Notes: a model not told the origin generated them from the sequence alone. A stretch of 64,000 nucleotides of DNA from Pyxidicoccus parkwaysis (GCF_017301735.1 NZ_CP071090.1:5632001-5696000), one strand, 5' to 3'. Counted from the stretch's first letter, positions 43,957 to 53,631 are shown. Numbers and translations are program-made.

Positions 43957-43982
43957 CCCCCGGTACCTCCAGGTACCGGGGG
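43957..43982. repeat. Perfect 12-bp palindrome between tRNA-Trp and secE
   Basis: CCCCCGGTACCT and AGGTACCGGGGG are exact inverse complements separated by only CC. On the minus strand the hairpin follows tRNA-Trp and precedes TTCCTGTGTTTT. It may terminate the tRNA transcript, guide RNA processing or form a DNA operator. Confidence 0.75.
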
Positions 43983-44004
43983 CCCCGCTCCCACTGAGAG
44001 TTGG

Positions 44005-44077
44005 CAGGCCAGGAGGGATTCGAACCCCCAACACGCGGATTTGGAGACCGCTGCTCTACCGTTGGAGCTACTGGCCT
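44005..44077 (-). tRNA. tRNA-Trp (anticodon CCA)
   Basis: A 73-base cloverleaf: acceptor AGGCCAG / CTGGCCT with discriminator G, D-arm GTAGCTCCAACGGTAGAGC, anticodon loop TCTCCAAA, T-loop GGTTCGAATCC. Its place between rpmG and secE is conserved in many bacteria. Confidence 0.97.
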
Positions 44078-44101
44078 AGAACCTTCCCTGGAACTACCGA
44101 C

Positions 44102-44266
44102 CTAGACCTTACCTTCCTTGTGGTCCTGGTGCTTGCGGCACCGAGGGCAGAACTTGCTCAGCTCGAGCTTGTCCTGGCTCTTCCGCTTGTTCTTCGTGGT
44201 CGTGTAGTTCCGCTCCTTGCACACAGTGCACTCGAGCGAAATGATGGAACGATTGCCCTTCGGCAT
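44102..44266 (-). CDS. rpmG: 50S ribosomal protein L33
   Basis: This is a 54-residue ribosomal protein reading MPKGNRSIISLECTVCKERN, then YTTTKNKRKSQDKLELSKFC, then PRCRKHQDHKEGKV. The two CxxC pairs (CTVC, CPRC) form the zinc ribbon of the Cys-containing L33 type, so this is the zinc-dependent form. A GAGGTAGG ribosome-binding site precedes the ATG. It lies between tuf and tRNA-Trp in the usual order. Confidence 0.96.
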   Translation of the reverse strand: MPKGNRSIISLECTVCKERNYTTTKNKRKSQDKLELSKFCPRCRKHQDHKEGKV

Positions 44267-44368
44267 GACCTACCTCACCAGATACGAGAGGGGAAGGCTA
44301 CCACGAAGGAGCCCTCCCCTCGGAATCGGGACTGTTGAGCCTGGCAGCCGCAGGGCCGCCCAGGCATG

Positions 44369-45559
<1,191 letters not shown>

Positions 45560-45579
45560 GACACTCCTCTAAAAAATGG

Positions 45580-45652
45580 AGCCCTGAACCAGGATTGAAC
45601 TGGTGACCTCATCCTTACCAAGGATGCGCTCTGCCAACTGAGCTATCAGGGC
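45580..45652 (-). tRNA. tRNA-Thr (anticodon GGT)
   Basis: A 73-base cloverleaf: acceptor GCCCTGA / TCAGGGC, D-arm TAGCTCAGTTGGCAGAGC, anticodon stem-loop CATCCTTGGTAAGGATG, T-arm ACCAGTTCAATCCTGGT. It is the last tRNA before tuf. Confidence 0.97.
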
Positions 45653-45681
45653 TTGGCGATGCTGTGGACTACAACGGTTGG

Positions 45682-45756
<75 letters not shown>

Positions 45757-45763
45757 TGCCGAG

Positions 45764-45846
45764 TGGAGGGAGGTGGATTCGAACCACCGAAGGCGTGCGC
45801 CGGCAGATTTACAGTCTGCTCCCTTTGGCCGCTTGGGTATCCCTCC
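45764..45846 (-). tRNA. tRNA-Tyr (anticodon GTA)
   Basis: An 83-base class II tRNA with a long variable arm: acceptor GGAGGGA / TCCCTCC, D-arm TACCCAAGCGGCCAAAGGGA, anticodon loop CTGTAAA, variable arm CCGGCGCACGCCTTC, T-loop GGTTCGAATCC. Confidence 0.96.
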
Positions 45847-45928
45847 ATATTCCCTTGTCATCTACTGCTACAGCACCTGCGACTTCATCACTGCGTCCCG
45901 GGCCCTCATCCGCGGCCCCGTCCTGCTT

Positions 45929-46001
45929 GGCCGGCGGCGGGACTTGAACCCGCGACCTACTGATTACAAATCAGTTGCTCTACCGACTGAGCTACACCGG
46001 C
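45929..46001 (-). tRNA. tRNA-Thr (anticodon TGT)
   Basis: A 73-base cloverleaf: acceptor GCCGGTG / CGCCGGC (one G-T pair), D-arm TAGCTCAGTCGGTAGAGC, anticodon loop TTTGTAA, T-loop GGTTCAAGTCC. It is the first gene of the tRNA-tuf operon. Confidence 0.95.
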
Positions 46002-46084
46002 GCGCATCCGGTTGCCACCACCATCGCCCGACCCCGACTTCAGCGGAACCGTCGACCACCCGGCACCGCCTTGAGAGGGGCGCC

Positions 46085-46113
46085 CTTTTAGAAGTCCCCT
46101 TCGCCCAAGTCAA
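46085..46113 (-). promoter_or_regulatory. Promoter of the tRNA-tuf operon
   Basis: On the minus strand TTGACT (46113-46108) is followed after 17 bases by TAAAAG (46090-46085), then a GC-rich discriminator (GGCGCCCC) typical of growth-rate-controlled promoters. It lies about 85 bases upstream of tRNA-Thr(TGT). Confidence 0.75.
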
Positions 46114-46135
46114 GGACATTGATCCCGGGCGCCGG

Positions 46136-47104
46136 CTACCGAACGGGAGCACTCCCCCGCTGGCGGGCGACCTCGTATAGCAGAATGCCCGCCGAAACGG
46201 ACGCATTCAGTGAACCGACCTGACCCGTCATCGGAATCCTGAGGCGGAAGTCGCAGTGCTTCAGGACGCCTTCCCGGACGCCTGCTCCCTCGGCCCCCAC
46301 CACCAGGGCCAGGGGCCCGTCCAGGCGGGCGCTCCACATGGGCTCCTTGGCGTCCACGTCCGCGGCGGCCACCCAGAGGCCGGCTTCCTTCAGCTCCTCC
46401 AGGGCCCGGGAGACATTCACCACGCGGGCGATGCGGGTGTGCTCCACCGCGCCCGCCGACGCCTTGGCCACGGTGCCCGTCACCTGCACCGCCCTGTCCT
46501 TCGCAATGACCACGCCGTGCGCGCCCAGCGCGTGCGCCGAGCGGATGATGGCGCCCAGGTTGTGCGGGTCCTGGATGCCGTCGAGCACCACCACCAGCGG
46601 CGGCTGGCCACTGGCCTTCGCGGCCTCGAGCACGTCCGCCAGTTCCGCGTACGTGTAGCCGCGCAGCTCCACCACCACGCCCTGGTGCACGCCGCCCTCG
46701 GCCAGCGAGGCCAGGCGCTCGCGCGTCACCTTCTCCACGCGGATGCCGGCGTCGCGCGCCCGGCTGAGCAGCTCTCCCGCCGCCCGCGCTCCGAGCTGGC
46801 CCTCCACCAGGTAGAGGCGCTCCACCTCCTCCGGCTTCGCCCGCAGGGCCTCCAGGACGGGATTCACTCCGTAGACGAAGCGCTGCTGCGACTCGGCGCT
46901 TCCCCGCCGGTCCTCGCGGTCTCCGGAACCACGGCGCTCATCGCGGCCTCCAGCGCCGCGTCGCTCCTCGCGGTCTCCAGGGCCCCGGCGCTCGTCGCGC
47001 TCCGCTCCCCGCTCCCGGCGCTCGCCGCCACGTTCCGCGCGCGCACCACCGCGCTCACTGCCGCCGCGCGCGTCGCCACGGCCCCGGGGAGAACGCTCTC
47101 GCAT
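46136..47104 (-). CDS. rlmB: 23S rRNA (guanosine-2251-2'-O)-methyltransferase-like protein with disordered N-terminus
   Basis: This is a SpoU/TrmH-family methyltransferase. After the N-terminus come an L30e-like substrate domain (RFVYGVNPVLEALRAKPEEV) and the knotted SAM domain with the three SpoU motifs: DGIQDPHNLGAIIRSAHALG, LVVGAEGAGV and IPMTGQVGSLNASVSAGILL. The first 75 residues are an unusual Arg/Gly/Glu repeat (DERRGxGDREDRRGS-like). ATG 47104 is preferred (AGGTGG 2 bases upstream); GTG 47110 is also possible. It directly follows the secreted-protein gene on the same strand. Confidence 0.9.
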   Translation of the reverse strand: MRERSPRGRGDARGGSERGGARAERGGERRERGAERDERRGPGDREERRGAGGRDERRGSGDREDRRGSAESQQRFVYGVNPVLEALRAKPEEVERLYLVEGQLGARAAGELLSRARDAGIRVEKVTRERLASLAEGGVHQGVVVELRGYTYAELADVLEAAKASGQPPLVVVLDGIQDPHNLGAIIRSAHALGAHGVVIAKDRAVQVTGTVAKASAGAVEHTRIARVVNVSRALEELKEAGLWVAAADVDAKEPMWSARLDGPLALVVGAEGAGVREGVLKHCDFRLRIPMTGQVGSLNASVSAGILLYEVARQRGSAPVR

Positions 47105-47110
47105 GGCCAC

Positions 47111-47560
47111 CTAGAGGACCTCGACGGGCAGGGACACCGTCTTCTGCTGACGGGCGCAGATCTTCTCGGTGCAGATGAAGAACAGGAGCTTCGCGTCCAC
47201 GCTGCCCTTGCCGGCGGCCGTCGCGGTGAAGGGAACCTCGAAGCGCGGGTCGACGAACTCCTGGCCGGCGGCCTTCTTCGCCACCGAGTCCTCGCGGGTC
47301 AGCTTCTCCTTCGCCGGCGTCACCTGGGAGCCCTTCACCTCCAGCTTCAGCGGGGCCTCCTCGGACACGTGGGCGCCCGGCTTCGTCTTGATGGAGAGCA
47401 CGAAGACGCCCTTCTCCCCGGCCTTCACCTGCGTGGAGGTGCCCTCGGTGCTCACGTCATAGAGGCTGGTGGGGTCCACGTCCTCGGCGAGCGCCGGGGC
47501 CGCCCCGGCCAGCAGGGACATGACGGCGGCCACGGAAGTGAAGCGATGGATGCGCAGCAT
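47111..47560 (-). CDS. Small secreted protein, DsbD-alpha-like or thiol-related, unknown function
   Basis: This has 149 residues with a Sec signal peptide (AAVMSLLAGAAPALA-ED). The start at 47560 has AGGAG 8 bases upstream. The mature part is a beta-sandwich-like domain: VKAGEKGVFVLSIKTKPGAH, VSEEAPLKLEVKG, and near the end LLFFICTEKICARQQKTVSL with two Cys five residues apart. The FFICT..IC ending resembles the N-terminal domain of DsbD-like proteins, so a thiol role is possible but not shown. It is immediately upstream of rlmB. Confidence 0.65.
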   Translation of the reverse strand: MLRIHRFTSVAAVMSLLAGAAPALAEDVDPTSLYDVSTEGTSTQVKAGEKGVFVLSIKTKPGAHVSEEAPLKLEVKGSQVTPAKEKLTREDSVAKKAAGQEFVDPRFEVPFTATAAGKGSVDAKLLFFICTEKICARQQKTVSLPVEVL

Positions 47561-47625
47561 GAAGTCGTCTCCTGAAATCGGGTGCTCCGTATCACGCCCT
47601 GTGACGGGGGTGCCGGCCTTTCTCT

Positions 47626-48624
47626 TCAACCGCCGCCCGCGCTCGCCTTCGGGCGGCCATTCCCCTTCCGGCCCGGGGCTGAAGCCGGAGGAACCGGTGG
47701 AACCGGTAACACCGCCGGTGGCGTCAGGTCTGGCAGGGACACCGGCGCCTCGCCGGCCGCCAGCGCCTCCGCGCGCTCGATGATGAGCCGGGCCAGGTCC
47801 ATGCCCGTGGCGGCCTCCATCTCCGGGAGCGCCGGGGAGCTGTTCACCTCGAAGACCTTGGGCTGGCCCTGCACGTCCAGCATGTCCACCGCCGCCACCT
47901 CCAGGCCCACGAGGCGGGTGGCCTTCTCCGCGGTGGCGCGGTGGGCCGGGGACAGGTCGATGACCTCCAGACGCGCGCCCTTGTTGAGGGTGTGCGCCAG
48001 CCGGCCGGCGCGCGGCTTGCGGCGCACCGCGGCCACCGCCTGCCCGCCCACCACGAGCACCCGCACGTCCTGGCCGGAGCTCTTCACGTACTCCTGCATG
48101 ACGAGGTTGTGCCCCAGGCCCAGCACCGCCTCGAGCGCGGCCTCCAGCGACTGGAGGCTCTCGCACACCATGACGCCGTGCTTCTCCTGCCCCTGGAGCA
48201 GCTTCACCAGCACCGGCACGCCGCCCACCAGGCCCACCATCTCCTTGAGGTGGGCCGCATCGCGCGCCATCACCGTGGCGGGAATGCCGATGCCGTGCGC
48301 GGACAGAAGCTGCAGTGAGCGCATCTTGTTGCGCGACTGCGCAATGGCCTGCGCGTGGTTGACGAGCGGCACGCGCGCCAGCCCGAACTGGTTCACCACC
48401 GCGAGCCCATACGTGCTGATGGACTGGGCGATGCGCGGCAGGACGACGTCCGTGGGCGCCAGCTTCTTGCGGTCGTAGTAGAGGGTGGCGCTGCCGCCGT
48501 CGAGGTGCATCTGCACCCGGAGCGGGTTGAGCACCCGCATCCGGTGTCCCCGCGCGCGCCCCACCTCGACGAGGCGTCGAGTGGACGGAATGGAGGCGGA
48601 GCGCGAGAGGATGGTGGCTTTCAT
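47626..48624 (-). CDS. RimK-family ATP-grasp ligase
   Basis: This probably adds glutamate (or a related amino acid) to a protein or small-molecule carboxylate using ATP. It has 332 residues. The N-terminal RimK domain reads KATILSRSASIPSTRRLVEV and LPRIAQSISTYGLAVVNQFG; the ATP-grasp core reads MRSLQLLSAHGIGIPATVMA, GQEKHGVMVCES, MQEYVKSSGQDVRVLVVGG and FEVNSSPALPEME (metal-binding E-x-N). RimK modifies ribosomal protein S6 in E. coli, but other members make different products. A Pro/Ala-rich tail of about 45 residues is extra. Confidence 0.85.
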   Translation of the reverse strand: MKATILSRSASIPSTRRLVEVGRARGHRMRVLNPLRVQMHLDGGSATLYYDRKKLAPTDVVLPRIAQSISTYGLAVVNQFGLARVPLVNHAQAIAQSRNKMRSLQLLSAHGIGIPATVMARDAAHLKEMVGLVGGVPVLVKLLQGQEKHGVMVCESLQSLEAALEAVLGLGHNLVMQEYVKSSGQDVRVLVVGGQAVAAVRRKPRAGRLAHTLNKGARLEVIDLSPAHRATAEKATRLVGLEVAAVDMLDVQGQPKVFEVNSSPALPEMEAATGMDLARLIIERAEALAAGEAPVSLPDLTPPAVLPVPPVPPASAPGRKGNGRPKASAGGG

Positions 48625-48705
48625 GTGCGGAGCGGCCCCACCGGGGAGCGACGGACCTATAATCCTCGCCCCGCTCCGGGTAAAGCCGCCCCGCGGGCCG
48701 CCAGG

Positions 48706-49971
48706 CTAGCGCTGGCGGATTGCCCGGATCTCGATGTCGATGGGCGAGTCCGGGGTGGACGCCTTGATGCGCTCGCAGGCGTTGCCATTGAAGAGCACGC
48801 CCCGGTCCTCCAGCGTCCAGCTGTTGTCACCCGTGAGGGTGCGCTCGCCGTCGATGTAGACGACGATGAGCTTGGGGTCCGAGGGCAGCTGCGAGGGGTC
48901 CAGCTTGATGAGGCAGGGCTCCGGGTTGACGACCTTCTTGCTGATGGCCTCCAGGGCGTCCGCCAGCTCGGCCTGGTTGCCTGCCTGGTAGAAGCTGCGC
49001 GAGCACAGGCGCGTCACCGGGTCGCACGGATCATTCGGGCCGCAGGTCGTCTCGCCCGCCTCGCAGGTGCGAGCGAAGCCGCCGGCGCGAGCCATGGCGT
49101 CCAGCACCGCCGGGCCACTGCCCTCCGCCGTCTCCGTGCCGAAGCCGATGACGATGGTGGTGATCTTCTTCGCGGCCAGCTCACGCACCGCCGTCACCGA
49201 CGCGTCCATGTCCAGGCAGCCGCGCCGCGAGAAGGTGCCCGTGCATGCCGTCGCGCCCGTCTGCGTGCACTTGCACGCCGTGGGGTTGCTGCCGTCGTTG
49301 ACGTTGTCCGGGTTGCAGTTGGGCAGACCGTCCGTCAGGAGGATGACGAAGTTCTCCCGGTCCGGGGCCTGCATTCCATTCAGTCCGCCCACGAAGCGCA
49401 GGCTCAGGCTGGTGGGTGTACCGCCGAAGGGCCGGAGGGGGCCCGCGTTGGGGATGCCCTGGATGATGTCGTTGATGGAGTTGGCGTGCACGAGCAGCGA
49501 ATCGTCGTCCTCGGCCGCCGGCAGGTCCTTGCGCACGGAGTTCGCCGTGGAGGGGTTGCACGAGACGCCGCTGGAGGTGGAACCGCCCGTCTCCGGGTAG
49601 GTTGTCAGGGCGAAGCGGACGAACTTGCCGCTGTCCGAGAGGAACTGCGGCACCGCGGCCTGCAGCTCCGTCCAGCGCGTGGGACAGATGGCCGTGTTGC
49701 AGGGCTCCGAGTCACCACACACATCCGTCGAACCCGAGACCTTGCAGTCCGGATCCGACTTGTCCACCGGGTCCGTCATGGAGCCGGAGGTGTCCACCAG
49801 CAGCATGATGTTCGGCTTGCGGCTGCGAGCCTGGATGGTCTCTTCGACCGTCGTCTGCGCGATGGCGAGCGGCTCCACCGGCTCGAAGTCGTAGGTCTGG
49901 CAGGCCGTGGCGATGGCACCCGTGACGGTGCCGAAGGCCAGGGCGCTCAGGAGGGTCAACTTGGCGCGCAT
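48706..49971 (-). CDS. cglB: CglB: VWA-domain outer-membrane lipoprotein of gliding motility
   Basis: CglB is the lipoprotein adhesin of the adventurous gliding machinery and, like Tgl, can be transferred between cells. The protein has 421 residues with a lipobox ending ATAC (Cys24) and a von Willebrand A domain. Its MIDAS begins LLVDTSGSMTDP and continues with ALTTYPE, GGTPTSLSL and LLTDGLPNC. More than a dozen Cys follow (CKCTQTGATAC, CEAGETTCGPNDPCDPVTRL). Size, signal, VWA and Cys content match M. xanthus CglB as I know it. Confidence 0.85.
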   Translation of the reverse strand: MRAKLTLLSALAFGTVTGAIATACQTYDFEPVEPLAIAQTTVEETIQARSRKPNIMLLVDTSGSMTDPVDKSDPDCKVSGSTDVCGDSEPCNTAICPTRWTELQAAVPQFLSDSGKFVRFALTTYPETGGSTSSGVSCNPSTANSVRKDLPAAEDDDSLLVHANSINDIIQGIPNAGPLRPFGGTPTSLSLRFVGGLNGMQAPDRENFVILLTDGLPNCNPDNVNDGSNPTACKCTQTGATACTGTFSRRGCLDMDASVTAVRELAAKKITTIVIGFGTETAEGSGPAVLDAMARAGGFARTCEAGETTCGPNDPCDPVTRLCSRSFYQAGNQAELADALEAISKKVVNPEPCLIKLDPSQLPSDPKLIVVYIDGERTLTGDNSWTLEDRGVLFNGNACERIKASTPDSPIDIEIRAIRQR

Positions 49972-50038
49972 AGGGGGTGGTTTTCCTTCTGTGCTGATGA
50001 AATCGCGGAGCTTCCGCGCGGCCGGGGGGCTTCAGGGG

Positions 50039-50062
50039 GGTACGGCGCAACCGCAGCGTACC
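50039..50062. repeat. Inverted repeat upstream of cglB
   Basis: GGTACG (50039-50044) and CGTACC (50057-50062) are exact inverse complements with a 12-base spacer, 68 bases upstream of the cglB start. The 248-base gap 49972-50219 otherwise shows nothing I can assign. It could be an operator. Confidence 0.35.
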
Positions 50063-50219
50063 AACTCATTCCCGCCGGAGGCTACAGCATCGACGGACGG
50101 GTGCCCGGTCGTTCGGATGCTACTGCGACGTTACAGCGGCAGCCGATGTGCTCCGAGCGAAGGTGCCCGGCATCGCCGTGTGGATGACATGCACGTCCGT
50201 CTGAAGGGCATGCGGCGCG

Positions 50220-50624
50220 CTACAGCGCGAGGGTGCGAGCGCCCTGCGTGAGCCGCCACAGCGACGCCAGTCCCATCACCTCGTCCAGCGTGCCTTTCAG
50301 CTCTTCCGGGACAAGGCCGCAGATGCGTACGGTGGTGTCGCAGGCGATGAGCTTCGCGCCGAGCTGCCTCGCCTCCTCCAGCATGCGCGCGGGAGAAGGC
50401 ACGCCGAGGCCTTCGGCGCGGGCCAGCTCCGCCTGCTCCTGCTCTCCCTTCGGCAGCCCGAAGGCCCCGCTGACGAGCTGCCGCAGCGCATCGAAGGCGA
50501 AGACGACGTACACCTCATCACCCATCGCCGCGGCGGTGATGCCCATGGAGGCGGCCTGGAACGCCGGCTCGTACGTGGCGTGCTGGAGGAAGAAGAAGAC
50601 GCGTCCGGCCATGCCGGCGGACAT
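50220..50624 (-). CDS. DsrE/DsrF-like family protein
   Basis: This is a 134-residue soluble protein of the DsrE sulfur-relay fold. It begins AGRVFFFLQHATYEPAFQAA, continues ASMGITAAAMGDEVYVVFAF, has a middle helix ARMLEEARQLGAKLIACDTT and ends with VRICGLVPEELKGTLDEVMG. The Cys in LIACDTT is where DsrE/peroxiredoxin-like proteins often have one. Start 50624 (MSAGMAG) or 50612 are both possible; neither has a strong SD. It is divergent from the HEAT-repeat gene. Its substrate is unknown. Confidence 0.72.
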   Translation of the reverse strand: MSAGMAGRVFFFLQHATYEPAFQAASMGITAAAMGDEVYVVFAFDALRQLVSGAFGLPKGEQEQAELARAEGLGVPSPARMLEEARQLGAKLIACDTTVRICGLVPEELKGTLDEVMGLASLWRLTQGARTLAL

Positions 50625-50693
50625 TACCGGGGTTCGAGTCCGGAGGGGCAATCGGCGTATAACCCGGGACGTCACCCTGTCCGGGGAGCCCCC

Positions 50694-51344
50694 ATGACGA
50701 CACCCCTTCCCCCTCGTGCTGGCGCTGTTCCCTCTCGGGCCTCGCGGCGGCGCTGGATGTCGGGCGTGCTCGGCGCGGCGTTGCTGCTCGTGGGCTCGGG
50801 CGTCCTGGCGCGGGTGAACACGCGCGCTCCGGTTCCGGTGGAGCCGCCCTCCTCTTCCGCCCCGGGCTCGAATGCCGACCTGCGCGCTCGCGTGCTGGAG
50901 CTGCTGGATGCGTCGCAGGGGACGCCTCGCGAGGAGGCCTGGCGTCAGTTGGGTCCCGAGGCAGCGCCCGTGCTCGCCGCGCTCGCCGTGGACCAAGAGG
51001 CGCCCGCGGCCCGGCGGGCGATGGCCGTCACGTCACTGGCGCTGGTGGACCCGGCGGGCGGCGCGGGCTCCATCCGCGAGGTGCTGGAGGATTCGCGGGC
51101 TCCGGCGGACGTGCGCGCGAGTGCCGCGACGGCGCTGGGACGCAGCCTGGGCCTGGAGGCGGTCCCCACCCTGCTCAGCCGCCTGCAGGATCGAGAGGAC
51201 CGCGTGCGCGAGGCCGTGGCCGTGGCGCTCGGACGGCTGGGTGGGCAGCAGGTGCGGCAGGCGCTGGAGGACCGGCTGCCCCTGGAGGAACGGCCCCTCG
51301 TCCGCGAGGCGCTCCAGCGCGGCCTCACGCTCGTCGAGCCGTGA
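50694..51344 (+). CDS. HEAT-repeat protein with N-terminal membrane anchor
   Basis: This has 216 residues starting MTTPLPPRAG with GGGGAG 6 bases upstream. A single hydrophobic segment (MSGVLGAALLLVGSGVLARV, about 22-41) serves as signal anchor. The rest is four or five HEAT-like helical repeats (AAPVLAALAVDQEAPAARRA, ASAATALGRSLGLEAVPTLL, REAVAVALGRLGGQQVRQAL). It probably scaffolds other envelope proteins. It opens a four-gene rightward operon (HAD phosphatase 44 bases on). No specific partner can be named. Confidence 0.75.
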   Translation: MTTPLPPRAGAVPSRASRRRWMSGVLGAALLLVGSGVLARVNTRAPVPVEPPSSSAPGSNADLRARVLELLDASQGTPREEAWRQLGPEAAPVLAALAVDQEAPAARRAMAVTSLALVDPAGGAGSIREVLEDSRAPADVRASAATALGRSLGLEAVPTLLSRLQDREDRVREAVAVALGRLGGQQVRQALEDRLPLEERPLVREALQRGLTLVEP

Positions 51345-51388
51345 CTTCGGGGCTCGCGTCGGCCCGACGCTTCCGTTAGATGGGGGCC

Positions 51389-52084
51389 ATGCGGCCTACC
51401 GTCCTGCTCTTCGACATCGATGGAACCCTCGTCACCACCGGAGGCGCCGGGCGGCGCTCCATGGAACTCGCCTTCGAGCGGCTCCACGGGCGGCGCGATG
51501 CGTGCGACTCGTTCAGCATGTCCGGGATGACGGACCGGGCCATCGCCCGCAAGGGGCTCGTTGCAGTCGGCGCCGAGGACTCGACGGAGGCCATCGACGC
51601 CGTCATCGCCGCGTACCTCGCGCACCTGTCAGCGGAGGTGCTCAAGGTGGATGACCAGAGCTACCGCGTGTTCCCAGGCATGCGCGAGGCGGTGCGGGAA
51701 GCCCGCTCGCGCTCGGGCTTCGCGGTGGGCCTGGGCACCGGCAACGTGCGCGAGGGCGCGCGCGTGAAGCTGGAGCGCGTGAGCATCTATGACCAGTTCG
51801 CCTTCGGCGGCTTCGGCTGCGATGCCGAGGACCGGACCGAGCTCATCCGCTGCGGCGCGAAGGCCGGCGCGGCGGTGCTCGGCGCGCCCGTGGAGGAATG
51901 CCGCGTGGTCGTCATCGGCGATACGCCCAAGGACGTGTACGCGGCCAAGGGCATCGGCGCGGAGTGCATCGGGGTGGGTACCGGTTCCTTCACTCCCGAG
52001 ACCTTGCTGGAGGCCGGTGCCGATGCCGCCTTCCCGGACTTCACGCACCGCGAAGCGATGACGGTGCTGCTCGGCGGTCGCTGA
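51389..52084 (+). CDS. HAD-family hydrolase, phosphoglycolate-phosphatase-like
   Basis: This is a cytoplasmic phosphatase of 231 residues. HAD motif I is LLFDIDGTLVTTGG (nucleophile and acid Asp), motif II is VGLGTGNVREGARVKL and motif IV is VIGDTPKDVYAAKGIGAECI. The cap domain lies between motifs I and II (about 20-90). The layout is that of phosphoglycolate phosphatase-like enzymes, but the true substrate is open. ATG 51389 is preferred over 51380 because GGGGG lies just upstream of it only. It is the second gene of the operon. Confidence 0.85.
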   Translation: MRPTVLLFDIDGTLVTTGGAGRRSMELAFERLHGRRDACDSFSMSGMTDRAIARKGLVAVGAEDSTEAIDAVIAAYLAHLSAEVLKVDDQSYRVFPGMREAVREARSRSGFAVGLGTGNVREGARVKLERVSIYDQFAFGGFGCDAEDRTELIRCGAKAGAAVLGAPVEECRVVVIGDTPKDVYAAKGIGAECIGVGTGSFTPETLLEAGADAAFPDFTHREAMTVLLGGR

Positions 52085-52125
52085 AGTCGTGGTATCTCCC
52101 GCCGCCCTTCCGAGGAGCCCGCTGC

Positions 52126-53595
52126 ATGTCGTCCACGCTCGAGTCGTATGAGCTCATCCGCTTCGCCGAGGCCTTCGAGGCCCGGCTCGCCACCGCGGGA
52201 GAGATGCTCGCGGGCCGGCCCGGCCTGGAGGCCGAGAAGCGCTGGCTGGCCGATGCCCTGGAGCTGGTGCGCACGACGCGCGCACCTTCCTCGGACGTGC
52301 TGGACCGCGTGAAGGACCTGCCCGAGCTGGAGGAGGCTCGTGAGGAATACGCGTTCCACCAGTTGGGCCTGTGGGTGGACGCGCTGGAGAAGCTGCACGC
52401 CGGCATCACCTTCACCGCGAGCAGCCGCGCGCCTGTCATCGAGGCGCTGTTTCCGCACGTGAAGTTCCCCCAGCTCCGCCGCGCGCCGCGTGACTCCATC
52501 ATCGAGTACGCGACGTCGTATGAGCGGCGCACCAAGAGCTCGTATGTCACGCGCATCTTCGCCCGCGATGACTTCGCCCTCGTGCGGCCGGTGATGGAGA
52601 AGGTGACCACCGCCTTTACCGAATGGCGCTCCAGCCACGAGCCCGCGCCGCTCTCGCCCGAGGTGGAGAGCGTCCTGCGTGAGGAATTGGTGGCCCTGGG
52701 CCGGAAGCTCGACGTGGCGCTGCGCCAGGCGCGGTTGCTGTCCGAGGCCGCGATGGTGCCCGTGCCCAGCGTCTATGAGGCCGCGGGCTTGAACCTCAAG
52801 CCGAAGCGCCGCGCCGGACGCGGGCTGGGGCCGACGGCCGAAGAGGCCCTGGCTGGATTCGGCGAGGAGCCCGTGGACTCCATGGAGCCCACCGAGGCCG
52901 AGCTGGCCGAGGTCGCCGCGCTGGATGCGGGTACTAGTGGCGCGGAGGATGCCGAGGCTCCGGTGGCGGGCTCGCCTGTTCCGGCGGAGGCGACGGGGGC
53001 GGTTGCGGAGGAGTCCTCGTCGGAGGCGGAGGGTGGCTCCGCCGTGGACGAGCGGACGGACGCTGAAGGCGCGTCGGAGTCGGCCGCTTCGACTGGCGAG
53101 GCGGAGCTGGCGCGTGGTGCGGAGGGGGCATCTGGCACGGCCGAGGCCCCTGCCCCGACCGATGGTGCCACCTCCGCGACGCCGGATGTCGGCGCCTCGT
53201 CTTCAGTTGGCGAAGGTGGTGGCGCGCGCAATGCCACACCGAAGGCTGCGGTGGGCTCCGCTCCGGAGGACACGGCCGTGGCGGCAACAGCGCGCGGCCG
53301 CGCCTCAGCGGCGACTCGTCCTCCGGCCCCAGATGAAGCGGTTGTGAAGGGAGCGTCGCGCGACGGTGCCACGGCGCCGACTTCGGCCCCGGGCTCGGAT
53401 GACAGCAGCCCCGCCGCCGAATCTGGCGGCGAATCTCGCGGTGCCCGGAAGGGACGCAAGAAGGCGGAGGTCGCCTCCGCGCCTTCCGAGGGAGAAGCAC
53501 CCGCGCCCGCCGCGAGCACGGAGGCCCAGGCGCCTCGCGTGCGGAAGAAGAAGGCGACACCGGCTCCGGACGCCTCCGGCTCCGAGACACCCTGA
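52126..53595 (+). CDS. Two-part protein: conserved helical N-domain and long disordered tail, unknown function
   Basis: This has 489 residues; the ATG at 52126 has GAGGAG 8 bases upstream. Residues 1-225 are helical with charged and aromatic conserved-looking segments (FAEAFEARLATAGEMLAGRP, YAFHQLGLWVDALEKLHAGI, YATSYERRTKSSYVTRIFAR). Residues 226-489 are an Ala/Glu/Ser/Thr/Pro-rich low-complexity tail ending in KGRKKAEVASAP and VRKKKATPAPD basic patches. I do not recognise a family. It is 36 bases upstream of hrpB and co-oriented, so it may work with the helicase on RNA; this is context only. Confidence 0.7.
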   Translation: MSSTLESYELIRFAEAFEARLATAGEMLAGRPGLEAEKRWLADALELVRTTRAPSSDVLDRVKDLPELEEAREEYAFHQLGLWVDALEKLHAGITFTASSRAPVIEALFPHVKFPQLRRAPRDSIIEYATSYERRTKSSYVTRIFARDDFALVRPVMEKVTTAFTEWRSSHEPAPLSPEVESVLREELVALGRKLDVALRQARLLSEAAMVPVPSVYEAAGLNLKPKRRAGRGLGPTAEEALAGFGEEPVDSMEPTEAELAEVAALDAGTSGAEDAEAPVAGSPVPAEATGAVAEESSSEAEGGSAVDERTDAEGASESAASTGEAELARGAEGASGTAEAPAPTDGATSATPDVGASSSVGEGGGARNATPKAAVGSAPEDTAVAATARGRASAATRPPAPDEAVVKGASRDGATAPTSAPGSDDSSPAAESGGESRGARKGRKKAEVASAPSEGEAPAPAASTEAQAPRVRKKKATPAPDASGSETP

Positions 53596-53631
53596 GCGGT
53601 CCCCGGACCGCGCCGTTAGAGGAACCCGGCC

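Noticed and set aside
43889..44338. Open frame over tRNA-Trp and rpmG (GGIRTPNTRIWRPLLYRWSY)
   Set aside because: Antisense translation of tRNA-Trp, then the reverse of rpmG.
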